Assembly (NCBI RefSeq): GCF_900104385.1
Contig: NZ_FNJA01000003.1
Coordinates: 496,001 to 560,000, forward strand
DNA: 64,000 bases
Direction of reading: 5' to 3'
DNA from: Rhodoferax sp. OV413
GTDB taxonomy: Bacteria; Pseudomonadota; Gammaproteobacteria; Burkholderiales; Burkholderiaceae_C
Of the stretch, positions 55,604-64,000 are shown piece by piece. How positions within the stretch are numbered: the stretch's first letter is position 1; each line of letters starts with the position of its first letter. The notes below the pieces were generated by a model. That model saw only the letters and a program-made list of their open reading frames with translations. It was not told where the DNA came from and searched no databases. The translations under genes and the position numbers were made by a program.

Positions 55604-57211
55604 CTAACGCCGCTGTTGTTGCTGGGCTAACAGGCGCTGGGTGTTGTCCACGCACACAGGCAAATCGGCAAATTCCGGCTTCTGGCATTCGCGGTACATG
55701 CACATGGAGCGGGTGAAGAAGTTGCTATCGCCACACAGGGCCGCCGGCGGTGCCTTGCTGGTGCGGTAGTGCGCCGCCAGCTCGGAAGGGGTGGAAGCCG
55801 GCGCCGAGCGGGGCTCCGCACGGGCGCTCTTGACCGGCTGCGGCGTAACAGTCCGCTTGCGTGGTTCGCTTTTGGCCACCGGCTTGGCAACCACCGTCAC
55901 AGGCTCTGCGACCACCTCCAGCGTGATCGGCTCTTCCAGCACTTCCGCCGCCGCGACGACTTCAGCAGCCGGTGCTACCGCTGCGACCGGCAGCGGCGAC
56001 GCGGGCGGATGGCCCCACCATGCGGCCGAAGCCAGAACGCTGGCCAGTGCCAAGGATGCGAGCACCGCCGGCATCTTCCAGCGCCGCGGTTCCACATCCA
56101 CCACGCTGTCCAGCACCGCCAGGCCATCGGCCGACTGCCGCGGTGGATACATGAATTGCGTGGGCAACTCCGCCAGATCCATGGGCCCCGTCCGCGCCCG
56201 CCGTGCCTGCTCTTCGCGCGACAACTGCCAGCCCGGGCCCATCTCGGCACGCCAGTCAAACTGGGCCATATCCCGCGGCGCCTGCAAGCCCAGAGCCCGG
56301 GAGAAGTCGGTCACCGACTGGGGACGTTCTTCAGGACGTATCGCCAGACTGCGGTCCAGCGTGGCCACAAACGCAGGCGAATACACCCGGCCATGCTCGG
56401 CCTGGGCCAATTGCGCCACATCTTGCATGCTGGGCATGCGGTCACGCAGTACGCGGAAAGTGGCGGGCAAAGGCAAGTCGTTGGCCAAGCAGCCGTGGAC
56501 CACCGCCGCCAGCGAATACAGGTCGCTCCAGGCCCCCTGCTCCATGTCGCGGGCATCGGCGTACTGCTCGATCGGCGCGTAATTCACCTTCAGCACCGCC
56601 GTGTGCCGGCGGCTCAGGTCGCCAATCGCCCGCCGGGCCGCACCCAGGTCCAGCAGCACCGGCGGCCCGCTGTCCTGCAGAAAAATGTTGTCGGGCGATA
56701 CGTCGCGGTGCACCGTGTCCTGCGCATGCAGCAGCTTGAGCGCCTCCAGCACCGACCACAGCACCTGGCGCAGCCAGGCCTCGGACGGCGGATGGCGCAT
56801 CTGGCTGCGCGCCTGCTTGAGAGTCAGGCCCACATACAGCGGCATCACCATATAGGCCGTGTTGTGCGCCTCCCAGAAGCGGAACACCTTGACCAACGAG
56901 GGATGGTCAAACCGCGCCAGCAAGCGCGCCTCGGCCACGAACGACTGCAGGCCCGCGCGGTAGCTGGCACCGTCCAGCGACGAACGGATGGACACCGACA
57001 CCCCCTCGGCACGCCCCGCCAGCGCGGTCGGCATGTATTCCTTGATGGCCACCGAGCGCTGCAGCGAATGGTCGTAGGCCTGGTAGACCATGCCAAAGCC
57101 GCCCACCCCCAGCAGGCGGATGATCTCGAACTCACCCAGCCGTGCGCCGTTGGGCAACGCATCGGTATGGAGCACCTTGGGCGGCGCAGTGAGATGGACG
57201 GAGTTGGTCAT
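55604..57211 (-). CDS. Transmembrane Ser/Thr protein kinase
   Basis: A 535-residue Hanks-type kinase. Gly loop LLGVGGFGMVYQ, the ATP-anchoring Lys in VAIKEYMP, catalytic HRDVSPDNIFL (with VSP in place of the usual LKP), metal-binding DLG in place of DFG, and APIEQY in place of APE. These variants are common in betaproteobacterial kinases. One helix (VLASLALASVLASAAWW) leads to a periplasmic Ala/Pro/Val-rich linker and a small domain with four cysteines (CGDSNFFTRSMCMYRECQ, then LPVC) that may form disulfides. Start chosen at MTNSVHL; an ATG 12 codons upstream is also open. Divergent from rlmJ. Confidence 0.92.
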   Translation of the reverse strand: MTNSVHLTAPPKVLHTDALPNGARLGEFEIIRLLGVGGFGMVYQAYDHSLQRSVAIKEYMPTALAGRAEGVSVSIRSSLDGASYRAGLQSFVAEARLLARFDHPSLVKVFRFWEAHNTAYMVMPLYVGLTLKQARSQMRHPPSEAWLRQVLWSVLEALKLLHAQDTVHRDVSPDNIFLQDSGPPVLLDLGAARRAIGDLSRRHTAVLKVNYAPIEQYADARDMEQGAWSDLYSLAAVVHGCLANDLPLPATFRVLRDRMPSMQDVAQLAQAEHGRVYSPAFVATLDRSLAIRPEERPQSVTDFSRALGLQAPRDMAQFDWRAEMGPGWQLSREEQARRARTGPMDLAELPTQFMYPPRQSADGLAVLDSVVDVEPRRWKMPAVLASLALASVLASAAWWGHPPASPLPVAAVAPAAEVVAAAEVLEEPITLEVVAEPVTVVAKPVAKSEPRKRTVTPQPVKSARAEPRSAPASTPSELAAHYRTSKAPPAALCGDSNFFTRSMCMYRECQKPEFADLPVCVDNTQRLLAQQQQRR

Positions 57212-57285
57212 GGAACGGTACGCAATGGTGCGAAGTTTAGTGCCCATGGCAACACCGCGGGCGTGGCTCTCGTTACCATAGGGGT

Positions 57286-58188
57286 ATGTTTAGTTACCGT
57301 CACGCCTTCCATGCAGGCAACCACGCCGATGTGCTCAAACACACGGTTTTGATTGCAACCCTCAAATACCTCGCCGAAAAAGACCCGGCCCTGGCAGTGC
57401 TGGACACCCATGCCGGCGCCGGTCTGTACCGGCTGGATGGCGACTACGCCGAAACCAGCGGCGAGGCGGCCAATGGCATCCTGAAGCTGCTGGCAGCCCC
57501 CGAGCCCGGACAGCCCCCGTTCCAGGCGGCGCCCGCGCTGCAAGACTATCTGGACATGGTGGCCAGCTTCAACAAGTCGGGCGGCAAAAAAGTCTACCCC
57601 GGCTCGCCGTTCATCTTGCAACAATTGTTACGCGACCACGACCGGCTCAAGCTGTTTGAACTGCACCCCACCGACAGCAAAACCCTGTCGGCCAATATCG
57701 CCCAGCTGGAGGCCGGCCGCCAGGTCGCCGTATTCCGCGAAGACGGCTTTGAAGGCATCCGCAAGTTCTTACCCCCACCGAGCCGCCGCGCTTTGCTGCT
57801 CTGCGATCCTAGCTATGAAATCAAGAGCGACTACAGCCGTGTGGCGGAGATGATTGGCAACTGCCTGAAGCTGTTTGCCACCGGCACCTACGCGGTCTGG
57901 TACCCGATCATTCCGCGCCCCGAAGCGCACGATCTGCCGCGCAAGCTCAAAACCCTCGCCACCAAGGCCGGCAAGAGCTGGCTGCACGCCACCCTGACCG
58001 TCAAGTTCAGCAAACTCACCACCGACGCGGCGGGCGAAACCGTTCGCCCCGGCCTGCCCGCCAGCGGCATGTTCCTCATCAACCCACCGCACACATTGAA
58101 GGCCGCGCTCAAGCCGGCACTGGAGCAGATGGTGGAACGCCTGGGCCAGGACAAGCACGCCACCTCGACGCTGGATTCGGGCGGCTAA
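57286..58188 (+). CDS. rlmJ: 23S rRNA (adenine-2030-N6)-methyltransferase RlmJ
   Basis: A 300-residue SAM-dependent enzyme that methylates A2030 of 23S rRNA. N-terminal signature MFSYRHAFHAGNHADVLKH, SAM-binding LDTHAGAGLY and the catalytic motif read LLCDPSYE (the usual D-P-P-Y/F appears as D-P-S-Y). KVYPGSP and FELHP are conserved. The C-terminus has a Gly-rich tail. Divergent from the Ser/Thr kinase with 74 bp between the starts. Confidence 0.93.
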   Translation: MFSYRHAFHAGNHADVLKHTVLIATLKYLAEKDPALAVLDTHAGAGLYRLDGDYAETSGEAANGILKLLAAPEPGQPPFQAAPALQDYLDMVASFNKSGGKKVYPGSPFILQQLLRDHDRLKLFELHPTDSKTLSANIAQLEAGRQVAVFREDGFEGIRKFLPPPSRRALLLCDPSYEIKSDYSRVAEMIGNCLKLFATGTYAVWYPIIPRPEAHDLPRKLKTLATKAGKSWLHATLTVKFSKLTTDAAGETVRPGLPASGMFLINPPHTLKAALKPALEQMVERLGQDKHATSTLDSGG

Positions 58189-58422
58189 TCCGGCAGGCGC
58201 AGCCCGGCGGCAGGGCTGCAACCCGGTCGTCGCGGGCGAATCGTCCGCCATCCATTGGTCGTTTCAAATTACGAAATTCGATATATCCGGTATCAGCAGA
58301 CACTGGTTTTCGCCACTTCCCGGGCGCTTAAATTCGCTTAGCATGTAGCACCGCTCGGCGGTTCCCCGTCACACAGCGTGTGGCGGTCCCCTGCTTTCCT
58401 TTACTCAACCCATTTGTCCGCT

Positions 58423-59418
58423 ATGAAAATCACTTCCATTTCCCTGGCTGTAGCTGCTGCACTGTGCGCATTTGGAGCCCATGCCGCCGACCCCAAACTG
58501 GCGCTGGTCTACGGCAGCGGCGGCAAGTTCGACAAGTCCTTCAACCAGTCGGCCTATGAGGGCGCAGAGCGCTTCAAGAAGGACACCAAAATCGGCTACC
58601 TGGAAGCCCAGGTGAACTCGGATGCGCAAAGCGAGCAGGTGCTGCGCCAGATGGCCCGCAAGAATGTCGACCTGGTGGTCTCCATCGGCTTCTCCATGAC
58701 CAATGCGGTGACCACCGTGTCCAAGGAATTCCCCAAGGTCAAGTTCATGATCATTGACGACGAGGTCAAGGGCGACAACGTCAACTCCGTCACCTTCAAG
58801 GAGCAGGAAGGTTCTTACTTGGTCGGCGTCGCTGCCGCACTGGCCAGCAAGTCGCAAAAAGTCGGCTTCATCGGCGGCATGGACGTGCCTCTGATCCGCG
58901 CCTTCGGCTGCGGCTACGCCCAGGGCGTGAAGGCAGTGGACCCCAAAATCGAAGTCACCCAGAACATGGTCGGCACCACGCCCGCCGCCTGGAGCGACCC
59001 GGCCAAGGGCGGTGAGCTGGCCCGCGCGCAATTCGACCGTGGCGTCGACGTGGTGTTCGCCGCTGCCGGCGGTAGCGGCATGGGTGCGCTGCAAGCGGTC
59101 AAGGACAAGGGCAAACTCGGCATTGGCGTGGATTCCAACCAGAACCCGCTGTACCCCGGCTTCATCCTGACCTCCATGCTCAAGCGCGTGGACAACGCCA
59201 CCTATGACGGCTTCATGAGCGTCAAGAACGGCACCTGGGCCGCTGGCGTGACCAACAAGGGCCTGAAAGAAGGCGGCGTGGACTGGGCGCTGGACGCCAA
59301 CAACCGCAAGCTGATCACCCCCGCCATGGAAACCCGCATCAAGCAGGCCGCCACCGACATCAAGTCGGGCAAGGTCAGCGTGGTGGACTACCGCGCCGCC
59401 AACAGCTGCCCCGTCTAA
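58423..59418 (+). CDS. BMP-family nucleoside ABC importer binding protein (PnrA/BmpA-like)
   Basis: A 331-residue periplasmic binding protein. Signal peptide (SLAVAAALCAFGAHA) without lipobox; BMP hallmarks are VYGSGGKFDKSFNQSAYEGAERF, EQEGSYLVGVAAAL, GFIGGMDVPLIRAFGCGYAQGV and GVDSNQNPLYPG. Relatives (PnrA, Med, NupN) bind purine nucleosides. It heads a five-gene plus-strand cluster with its transporter and a ribokinase. Start at MKITSIS; the longer frame has no ribosome site. The 234-bp gap upstream holds only short inverted repeats and no promoter I trust. Confidence 0.92.
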   Translation: MKITSISLAVAAALCAFGAHAADPKLALVYGSGGKFDKSFNQSAYEGAERFKKDTKIGYLEAQVNSDAQSEQVLRQMARKNVDLVVSIGFSMTNAVTTVSKEFPKVKFMIIDDEVKGDNVNSVTFKEQEGSYLVGVAAALASKSQKVGFIGGMDVPLIRAFGCGYAQGVKAVDPKIEVTQNMVGTTPAAWSDPAKGGELARAQFDRGVDVVFAAAGGSGMGALQAVKDKGKLGIGVDSNQNPLYPGFILTSMLKRVDNATYDGFMSVKNGTWAAGVTNKGLKEGGVDWALDANNRKLITPAMETRIKQAATDIKSGKVSVVDYRAANSCPV

Positions 59419-59430
59419 CCAGGAGTGGCG

Positions 59431-60990
59431 TTGACGCTGCAACACAAGGGCGCCACCGCCGTGGCGCCGGTCGTGGAATTCCGGGGTATTTGCAAGCAGT
59501 TCGGCGCGGTCAAGGCCAACGCCAACGTCAGCTTCCGGATCCGCAAGGGCTCGATCCACGGCATCGTCGGAGAAAACGGCGCCGGCAAATCCACGCTGAT
59601 GAGCATTCTGTACGGCTACTACCAGGCCGACAGTGGGCAAATTCTGCTGGACGGCCAGCCCGTTCCCATCCGCAACAGCCAGGAAGCCATACAGCGCGGC
59701 ATCGGCATGATCCACCAGCACTTCATGCTGGTGGACAGCTTTACCGTGCTGGAAAACATCATGCTGGGCGTGGAAGGCGCGCTGGTGCTGGATGCGAAGT
59801 TCAAGATCGCAGAACAAAAGCTGCGCGAACTCGGCGCCCAGTACCAACTGGAAGTCGACCCGAATGTGCGGGTCGAGCACCTGTCGGTGGGCGCCCAGCA
59901 ACGGGTGGAAATCCTCAAGCTGATCTACCGCGGCGCCGACATCCTGATCCTGGACGAGCCCACTGCCGTACTCACCCCGCAGGAAACCGATGCGCTGTTC
60001 GCCATCCTGCGGGTGTTCCGCGACCAGGGCAAAACCATCATCCTGATCACCCACAAGCTGCAGGAAATCTTTGCGCTGACCGACCGCGTCACCGTGATGC
60101 GCGCCGGCACCGTGGTGGGCGAGGTCGATACCGCCACCAGCAGCCGCGAAGCCGTGGCCAGCCTGATGATCGGCCGCTCGATTGAGTCCACCTTGTCGCG
60201 CGGGCCCTACCAGCCCGGGGCGACGGTGCTGGATGTCGCGCATCTGGGCTTGCAGAATGCCCAAGGGGTGAAGCTGCTCGACGACCTGAGCTTCTCGGTG
60301 CGGGCTGGCGAGATTGTGGCCATCGCCGGCGTCTCCGGCAACGGCCAGTCGGAGCTGCTGGAAGTGCTGGCCGGCATGCGCCTGCCCAGCCATGGTGACA
60401 TCCGCTACCAAGGCAATCTTTTGCCCTATACCGGCCGGCGCGATGCCGACGGCCTACCCGCCGCCTACCGTACGCTGGGCATCGCCCATGCGCCGGAAGA
60501 CCGCTTGCGCGAAGGCCTGGTCAAAGCCAATTCGGTGGCGCTCAACACCTTGCTCGGCCACCAGAACGACGCCGAATTCGCCGCCGGCTGGCTGCTCAAC
60601 CCGCCCGCCATCCTGGCCCATGCGCAACAGCTGATCCAGGAATTCGACGTGCGCCCCACCGACCCGCAGCTGCGCGTCGGCCTGCTCTCCGGCGGAAATC
60701 AACAAAAAGTGGTGCTAGCGCGCGAGATTGCTGCGAAGCCTGCTCTCATTTTGATAGGACAGCCGACGCGCGGCGTGGACATCGGCTCGATTGAAACCAT
60801 CCACCGCCGGCTGCTGGCGCTGCGCGATGCCGGCATTGCCATCGTGCTGGTGTCGGTAGAGCTGGAAGAAATCCGCGTGCTGGCCGACCGCATCCTGGTG
60901 ATGTGTGGCGGCCGCATCACCGGCGAGCTGGCGGCCGGCGATTTCGATACCACCCGCATCGGCTTGATGATGGGCGGCGTAAGCCACTGA
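59431..60990 (+). CDS. Nucleoside ABC importer double ATPase (NupO/YufO-like)
   Basis: A 519-residue fusion of two ABC domains, as in RbsA and NupO. First domain: GENGAGKSTLM, LSVGAQQRVEIL, LILDEPTAVLTP. Second domain: degenerate Walker A GVSGNGQSELLE, LSGGNQQKVVLA and LILIGQPTRGVD. Start chosen at the TTG at 59431, which has AGGAG at -10 to -6; the GTG at 59425 lies inside that site. A possible decayed copy of the palindromic element (60710-60758) overlaps the codons between the second signature and Walker B without changing the protein length. Confidence 0.92.
   Translation: MTLQHKGATAVAPVVEFRGICKQFGAVKANANVSFRIRKGSIHGIVGENGAGKSTLMSILYGYYQADSGQILLDGQPVPIRNSQEAIQRGIGMIHQHFMLVDSFTVLENIMLGVEGALVLDAKFKIAEQKLRELGAQYQLEVDPNVRVEHLSVGAQQRVEILKLIYRGADILILDEPTAVLTPQETDALFAILRVFRDQGKTIILITHKLQEIFALTDRVTVMRAGTVVGEVDTATSSREAVASLMIGRSIESTLSRGPYQPGATVLDVAHLGLQNAQGVKLLDDLSFSVRAGEIVAIAGVSGNGQSELLEVLAGMRLPSHGDIRYQGNLLPYTGRRDADGLPAAYRTLGIAHAPEDRLREGLVKANSVALNTLLGHQNDAEFAAGWLLNPPAILAHAQQLIQEFDVRPTDPQLRVGLLSGGNQQKVVLAREIAAKPALILIGQPTRGVDIGSIETIHRRLLALRDAGIAIVLVSVELEEIRVLADRILVMCGGRITGELAAGDFDTTRIGLMMGGVSH
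60710..60758 (-). repeat. Possible decayed palindromic element copy i, inside the ABC ATPase gene
   Basis: CTAGCGC falls at the same offset as in copies g and h, the right arm matches copy g at 9 of 15, and ATAGG stands 9 nt after it. The codons here (GCT GCG AAG CCT GCT CTC ATT TTG ATA GGA) are unlike the gene's usual GC-rich choice. The protein is conserved, so chance resemblance is quite possible. Confidence 0.35.
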
Positions 60991-60994
60991 CCTT

Positions 60995-62089
60995 ATGAAC
61001 CCACACAATCTGCCCCGCTGGGCCACCAACCTACTGCTGCCCATACTGAACCTCGTCTCGGCCATGCTGGTAGCGGGCGTGGTGATCTTTGCCCTGGGCG
61101 AAAGCCCGATCGAGTCGCTGGGCATCCTGGTCAACAGCGCCTTCCTGAACCCCGAGGGGCTGGGCTACACCCTGTTCTACGCCACCACCTTCATCTTCAC
61201 CGGGCTGGCGGTGGCATTTGCACTGCACGCCGGCCTGTTCAACATCGGCGGCGAAGGTCAGATGTACATCGGTGGCCTGGGCATGGCGCTGGTGGTGCTG
61301 AACATGGACGCCCACTGGGGTCCGTGGGTGGTGATTCCGCTGGCGATTGCGGCCAGCACCGTGTTCGGCGCAGCCTGGGCTTTCTTGCCCGGGTACTTGC
61401 AAGCCAAGCGCGGTAGCCATATCGTGGTGACCACCATCATGTTCAACTTCATCGCCTCCTCGCTGATGAACTACATCATCGTCAGCCTGCTGATCCCGGT
61501 CGGCCAGCAAAGCACGTCGAGCCGCCAGTTCGCCGAATCCGGCTGGCTGCCGCGGCTCAACGACTGGCTGCCGGTGCTGGGCCAGACTCCGGTGAACATC
61601 AGCTTCCTGCTGGCGCTGCTGGCGCTGGGCGCGTATGCACTGGTGATGTGGCGCACCTCCTGGGGCTATGGCGTCAGCACGGTCGGGCTGAATCCGCACG
61701 CCGCCCACTACGCGGGCATTTCCATCAAGCGCACCATCATCGGCGTGATGGCGGTATCGGGTGCGCTGGCCGGCATGGCGGCAGTCAACAGCCAGATGGG
61801 CTCGTCGCACAACCTGGGCCTCAACTTCACTGCCGGCGCCGGCTTCATCGGCATCGCGGTGGCCCTGATGGGGCGCAACCACCCGATTGGCATCCTGCTG
61901 TCGGCCATTTTGTTTGGCGGGCTGATCCAGGGCGGGTTTGATTTGTCGCTGGAAAAATCCAACATCCCACCCGAGACCTTTGTGTTCATCCAGGGCCTGA
62001 TCATCCTGTTCTGCGGCGCGATGGAAAACCTCTACGCCCCGGCCCTGGCTGCGCTGCTGCAGCGCTTTAAAAAGACGAGTGCCGCCTGA
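60995..62089 (+). CDS. Nucleoside ABC importer permease (NupP/YufP-like)
   Basis: A 364-residue membrane protein of the BPD_transp_2 type (as in ribose and nucleoside importers). Helices include LNLVSAMLVAGVVIFALG, TLFYATTFIFTGLAVAFALH and GAYALVMWRTSWGYGV; the conserved signatures FNIGGEGQMYIGGLGMAL and GFIGIAVALMGRNHPIGILLSA are typical. It begins 4 bp after the ATPase gene and its TGA overlaps the next ATG by one base. Confidence 0.92.
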   Translation: MNPHNLPRWATNLLLPILNLVSAMLVAGVVIFALGESPIESLGILVNSAFLNPEGLGYTLFYATTFIFTGLAVAFALHAGLFNIGGEGQMYIGGLGMALVVLNMDAHWGPWVVIPLAIAASTVFGAAWAFLPGYLQAKRGSHIVVTTIMFNFIASSLMNYIIVSLLIPVGQQSTSSRQFAESGWLPRLNDWLPVLGQTPVNISFLLALLALGAYALVMWRTSWGYGVSTVGLNPHAAHYAGISIKRTIIGVMAVSGALAGMAAVNSQMGSSHNLGLNFTAGAGFIGIAVALMGRNHPIGILLSAILFGGLIQGGFDLSLEKSNIPPETFVFIQGLIILFCGAMENLYAPALAALLQRFKKTSAA

Positions 62090-63054
62090 TGGACGATATC
62101 CAACTCTCCAGCATCCTGGTCGCCATGGTGCGCAGCGCGCCGGTGCTGATTTTTGCGGCCCTGGGCGGCCTGTTCGCCGAGCGCTCGGGCATCGTCGACA
62201 TCAGCCTGGAAGGCAAGATACTGGGCAGCGCATTTGCCTCGGCCTGCGTCGCCTATGCCACGCAAAACCCCTGGTTCGGGGTGCTGGCCGGCATTGCCGT
62301 GTCCTGCCTGCTGGCCTTGCTGCACGGCTATGTGTGCATCCGACAACGCGGCAACCAACTGGTGTCGGGCATGGCCATCAACATCGCCGTCAGCGGCCTG
62401 ACCTTTGTGCTTGCGCAGTTCTTCTTCCAGCAAGGCGGGCGCTCGCCCTCGCTGGACGAAGGGCGCTTCGGCGTGCTCAACATCCCCGGCACGCAGGGCC
62501 TGGCCGATGTACCGCTGCTGGGCTGGCTGCTGCGCCAGCTGATCGGCGGCCATACCGTGCTGGTGTACCTGGCGTTTCTGGCCGTGCCGCTGGTGCACTG
62601 GGTGGTCAACCACACCCGCTTTGGCCTGCGCCTGCGCGCCGTGGGCGACAACCCGCACGCGGCCGACACGGCCGGCATCAACGTGGGTCGCACGCGGTTT
62701 CTGGCCCTGCTGGTCGGCGGTGTGCTGTGCGGCTTGTCGGGTGCCTACCTGGCGATCGTGCAGACCGGATTCTTCCTCAGTGATATGTCGGCCGGCAACG
62801 GCTTTCTGGCGCTGGCGGCGCTGGTGTTTGGCAGCTGGCGCGCGGTACACACCACGCTGGGCTGCCTGATGTTTGCGTTCTTCAGCGCCCTGCAGATCCA
62901 GCTCGAAGGCGTGGTGCTGCCCGTCATCGGCAAGGTGCCGGGCTCGCTGATCCAGATGATTCCCTACATCGTCACCGTCATTATCCTGGCGGGCTTCATG
63001 GCCAAGTCGGTGGCCCCCAAGGCCATCGGCGTGCCCTTTATCAAATCGCGTTAA
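62089..63054 (+). CDS. Nucleoside ABC importer permease (NupQ/YufQ-like)
   Basis: A 321-residue membrane protein paired with the preceding permease. Motifs: LGGLFAERSGIVDISLEGKILGSAFASACVAY (the nucleoside importer E-G signature), GNQLVSGMAINIAVSGL, LRAVGDNPHAADTAGINV (EAA-like loop) and GNGFLALAALVFGSW. Co-translated by a one-base TGATG overlap. Confidence 0.92.
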   Translation: MDDIQLSSILVAMVRSAPVLIFAALGGLFAERSGIVDISLEGKILGSAFASACVAYATQNPWFGVLAGIAVSCLLALLHGYVCIRQRGNQLVSGMAINIAVSGLTFVLAQFFFQQGGRSPSLDEGRFGVLNIPGTQGLADVPLLGWLLRQLIGGHTVLVYLAFLAVPLVHWVVNHTRFGLRLRAVGDNPHAADTAGINVGRTRFLALLVGGVLCGLSGAYLAIVQTGFFLSDMSAGNGFLALAALVFGSWRAVHTTLGCLMFAFFSALQIQLEGVVLPVIGKVPGSLIQMIPYIVTVIILAGFMAKSVAPKAIGVPFIKSR

Positions 63055-63067
63055 CCTTTTCTGTCCC

Positions 63068-63997
63068 ATGATTTTTGTTGCTGGCTCAGCCAATCTTGAT
63101 TTTGTAGTGCGTGCCTCCCACATCCCCGCACCGGGCGAAACCGTGCTGGGCCGCGCGTTCCAGACCTTCCCCGGCGGCAAGGGCGCGAACCAGGCCATCG
63201 CCTGCGCGCGCGCCGGTGGCGCCCCTACCCATATGCTGCTGGCACTGGGCGACGACGCCTTTGCCCAGCCACTCGAAGCCTCGCTGGCCGACGCCGGCGT
63301 GGTGTCGCACGTAGTGCGTACCGCGGACACGCCCACGGGCACCGCCTTCATCTGCGTCTCTGACGATGCCGAAAACGCCATCACCGTAGCCCCCGGCGCC
63401 AATCTTGCCCTGCAGGCCAAGCACCTGCCACCGCTGGCCGGCTTCAGCCACCTGCTGCTGCAGCTGGAGACGCCGCTGGACAGCGTCACCGCCTACGCCC
63501 AAGCGGCGCAGGCACAAGGCGTGCAAGTGGTGCTGAATGCCGCCCCTGCCCAATTGCTGCCGCCAGCCCTGCTGGCCACGGTAGACGTGCTGGTGGTGAA
63601 CGAAGGCGAACTGGCCAGCGTGGCCCAGCACCAGGGCAGCGTGGCCGAGTGCCTGGAACGCCTGGCCGTGCCCTGCGTGGTCGTCACCCTGGGCCACCGC
63701 GGCTGCTGCGCCCGGCTGAACGGCCAGATCCTGCTGCAAGCCGCCTTCCCGGTAACGCCGGTAGACACCACCGCCGCGGGCGACAGCTTTTGCGGCGCAC
63801 TCACCGCCGCCCTGGCCCAAGGCCACAGCCTGGCGCTGGCCATGCAATACGGCAGCGCTGCCGGCGCCATGGCCTGCACCCGGCCTGGCGCGCAGTCCAG
63901 CATTCCGACGCACGCCGAAGTACAGGCTTTGGTGCAGAGCGGCACGCCCGCGGGCGCGGACGCCGAACTGCGGGCATTCTGCGGATTCCCCGCCTAA
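63068..63997 (+). CDS. rbsK: Ribokinase (PfkB family)
   Basis: A 309-residue carbohydrate kinase. PfkB signature 1 in FPGGKGANQAIACARAGG and signature 2 DTTAAGDSFCGAL with the catalytic Asp (most ribokinases have DTTGAGD; here A replaces the G). VSGSAN-like start VAGSANLDFVV and NEGELA (ADP/cation region) fit ribokinase. It follows the nucleoside importer by 13 bp, consistent with phosphorylating ribose freed from imported nucleosides; a nucleoside hydrolase may lie beyond the window. It ends 3 bases before the window edge. Confidence 0.9.
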   Translation: MIFVAGSANLDFVVRASHIPAPGETVLGRAFQTFPGGKGANQAIACARAGGAPTHMLLALGDDAFAQPLEASLADAGVVSHVVRTADTPTGTAFICVSDDAENAITVAPGANLALQAKHLPPLAGFSHLLLQLETPLDSVTAYAQAAQAQGVQVVLNAAPAQLLPPALLATVDVLVVNEGELASVAQHQGSVAECLERLAVPCVVVTLGHRGCCARLNGQILLQAAFPVTPVDTTAAGDSFCGALTAALAQGHSLALAMQYGSAAGAMACTRPGAQSSIPTHAEVQALVQSGTPAGADAELRAFCGFPA

Positions 63998-64000
63998 CCT

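Noticed and set aside
58405-60411. A 668-codon open frame opposite the BMP and ATPase genes
   Set aside because: Both sense genes are textbook family members; the antisense frame is a codon-bias artefact.

Overview
The window looks like a chromosomal segment of a Gram-negative betaproteobacterium of the order Burkholderiales, most likely family Comamonadaceae (Rhodoferax-like). Support: high GC content; the gene neighbourhoods phoH-ybeY, rplM-rpsI-erpA, M23 peptidase-anmK next to tyrS, and panB-panC; H-NS with the TWTGRGKPPKWI C-terminus; a beta-barrel porin; and many -10 elements lying just upstream of start codons. I found no rRNA, tRNA, CRISPR array or complete insertion sequence. The species call is inference from gene content.

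Layout. 1-2566: end of a MORN-variant repeat gene, then a DUF2917 gene divergent from a LysR regulator. 2554-13610: a nine-gene leftward operon with a peptide-type ABC importer (SBP, DppB/C/D/F-like), a Tat-exported lactonase-like propeller, a D-serine dehydratase/D-threonine aldolase-family enzyme, an RpiR regulator and a D-aminoacylase, with a divergent RidA gene. It reads as a system that imports N-acyl or D-amino-acid compounds, frees the D-amino acid and deaminates it, with RidA clearing the enamine by-product. Its control region carries two TGAAA-N5-TTTCA sites 73 bp apart and a sigma-54-like promoter. 13611-18345: folate (5-formyl-THF cyclo-ligase), lytic transglycosylase and pantothenate (panBC) genes. 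18347-27211: an alpha-glucoside uptake and hydrolysis operon in the order known for rhizobial aglEFGAK, with a porin and a LacI regulator; a 20-bp perfect palindrome sits between -35 and -10 of its promoter. 27233-33579: housekeeping genes (cca, GST, H-NS, ROK kinase, midA-like methyltransferase, DUF2905, FolM-like SDR, folB), including a 235-bp IS1380-like MITE. 33691-36670: two orphan periplasmic solute-binding proteins flanking a membrane diguanylate cyclase. 36742-45207: ttcA, a lipoprotein, a phosphatase, ruvB, a carbonic-anhydrase-like protein, ruvA, bactofilin, phoH, ybeY, dtd. 45251-48635: a two-component system with an HbpS/GlcG-like protein and an ankyrin protein. 48648-58188: tyrS, M23 peptidase, anmK, MFS exporter, erpA, rpsI, rplM, a Ser/Thr kinase, rlmJ. 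58423-63997: a BMP-type nucleoside ABC importer with a ribokinase.

The most unusual structural signal is a dispersed family of about 49-bp asymmetric palindromic elements (GCTAT box, 9 nt, 15-nt arm, 5-nt loop, 15-nt arm). I count eight good copies and one weak one. Four occupy tail-to-tail gene gaps, one forms the ybeY leader, and three good copies are read in frame inside cca, the FolM-like gene and anmK. The other items I rate highly are the SBP-diguanylate cyclase-SBP operon, the MITE that split a 2-bp-spaced gene pair and duplicated a start codon, and the regulatory region of the D-amino-acid operon.
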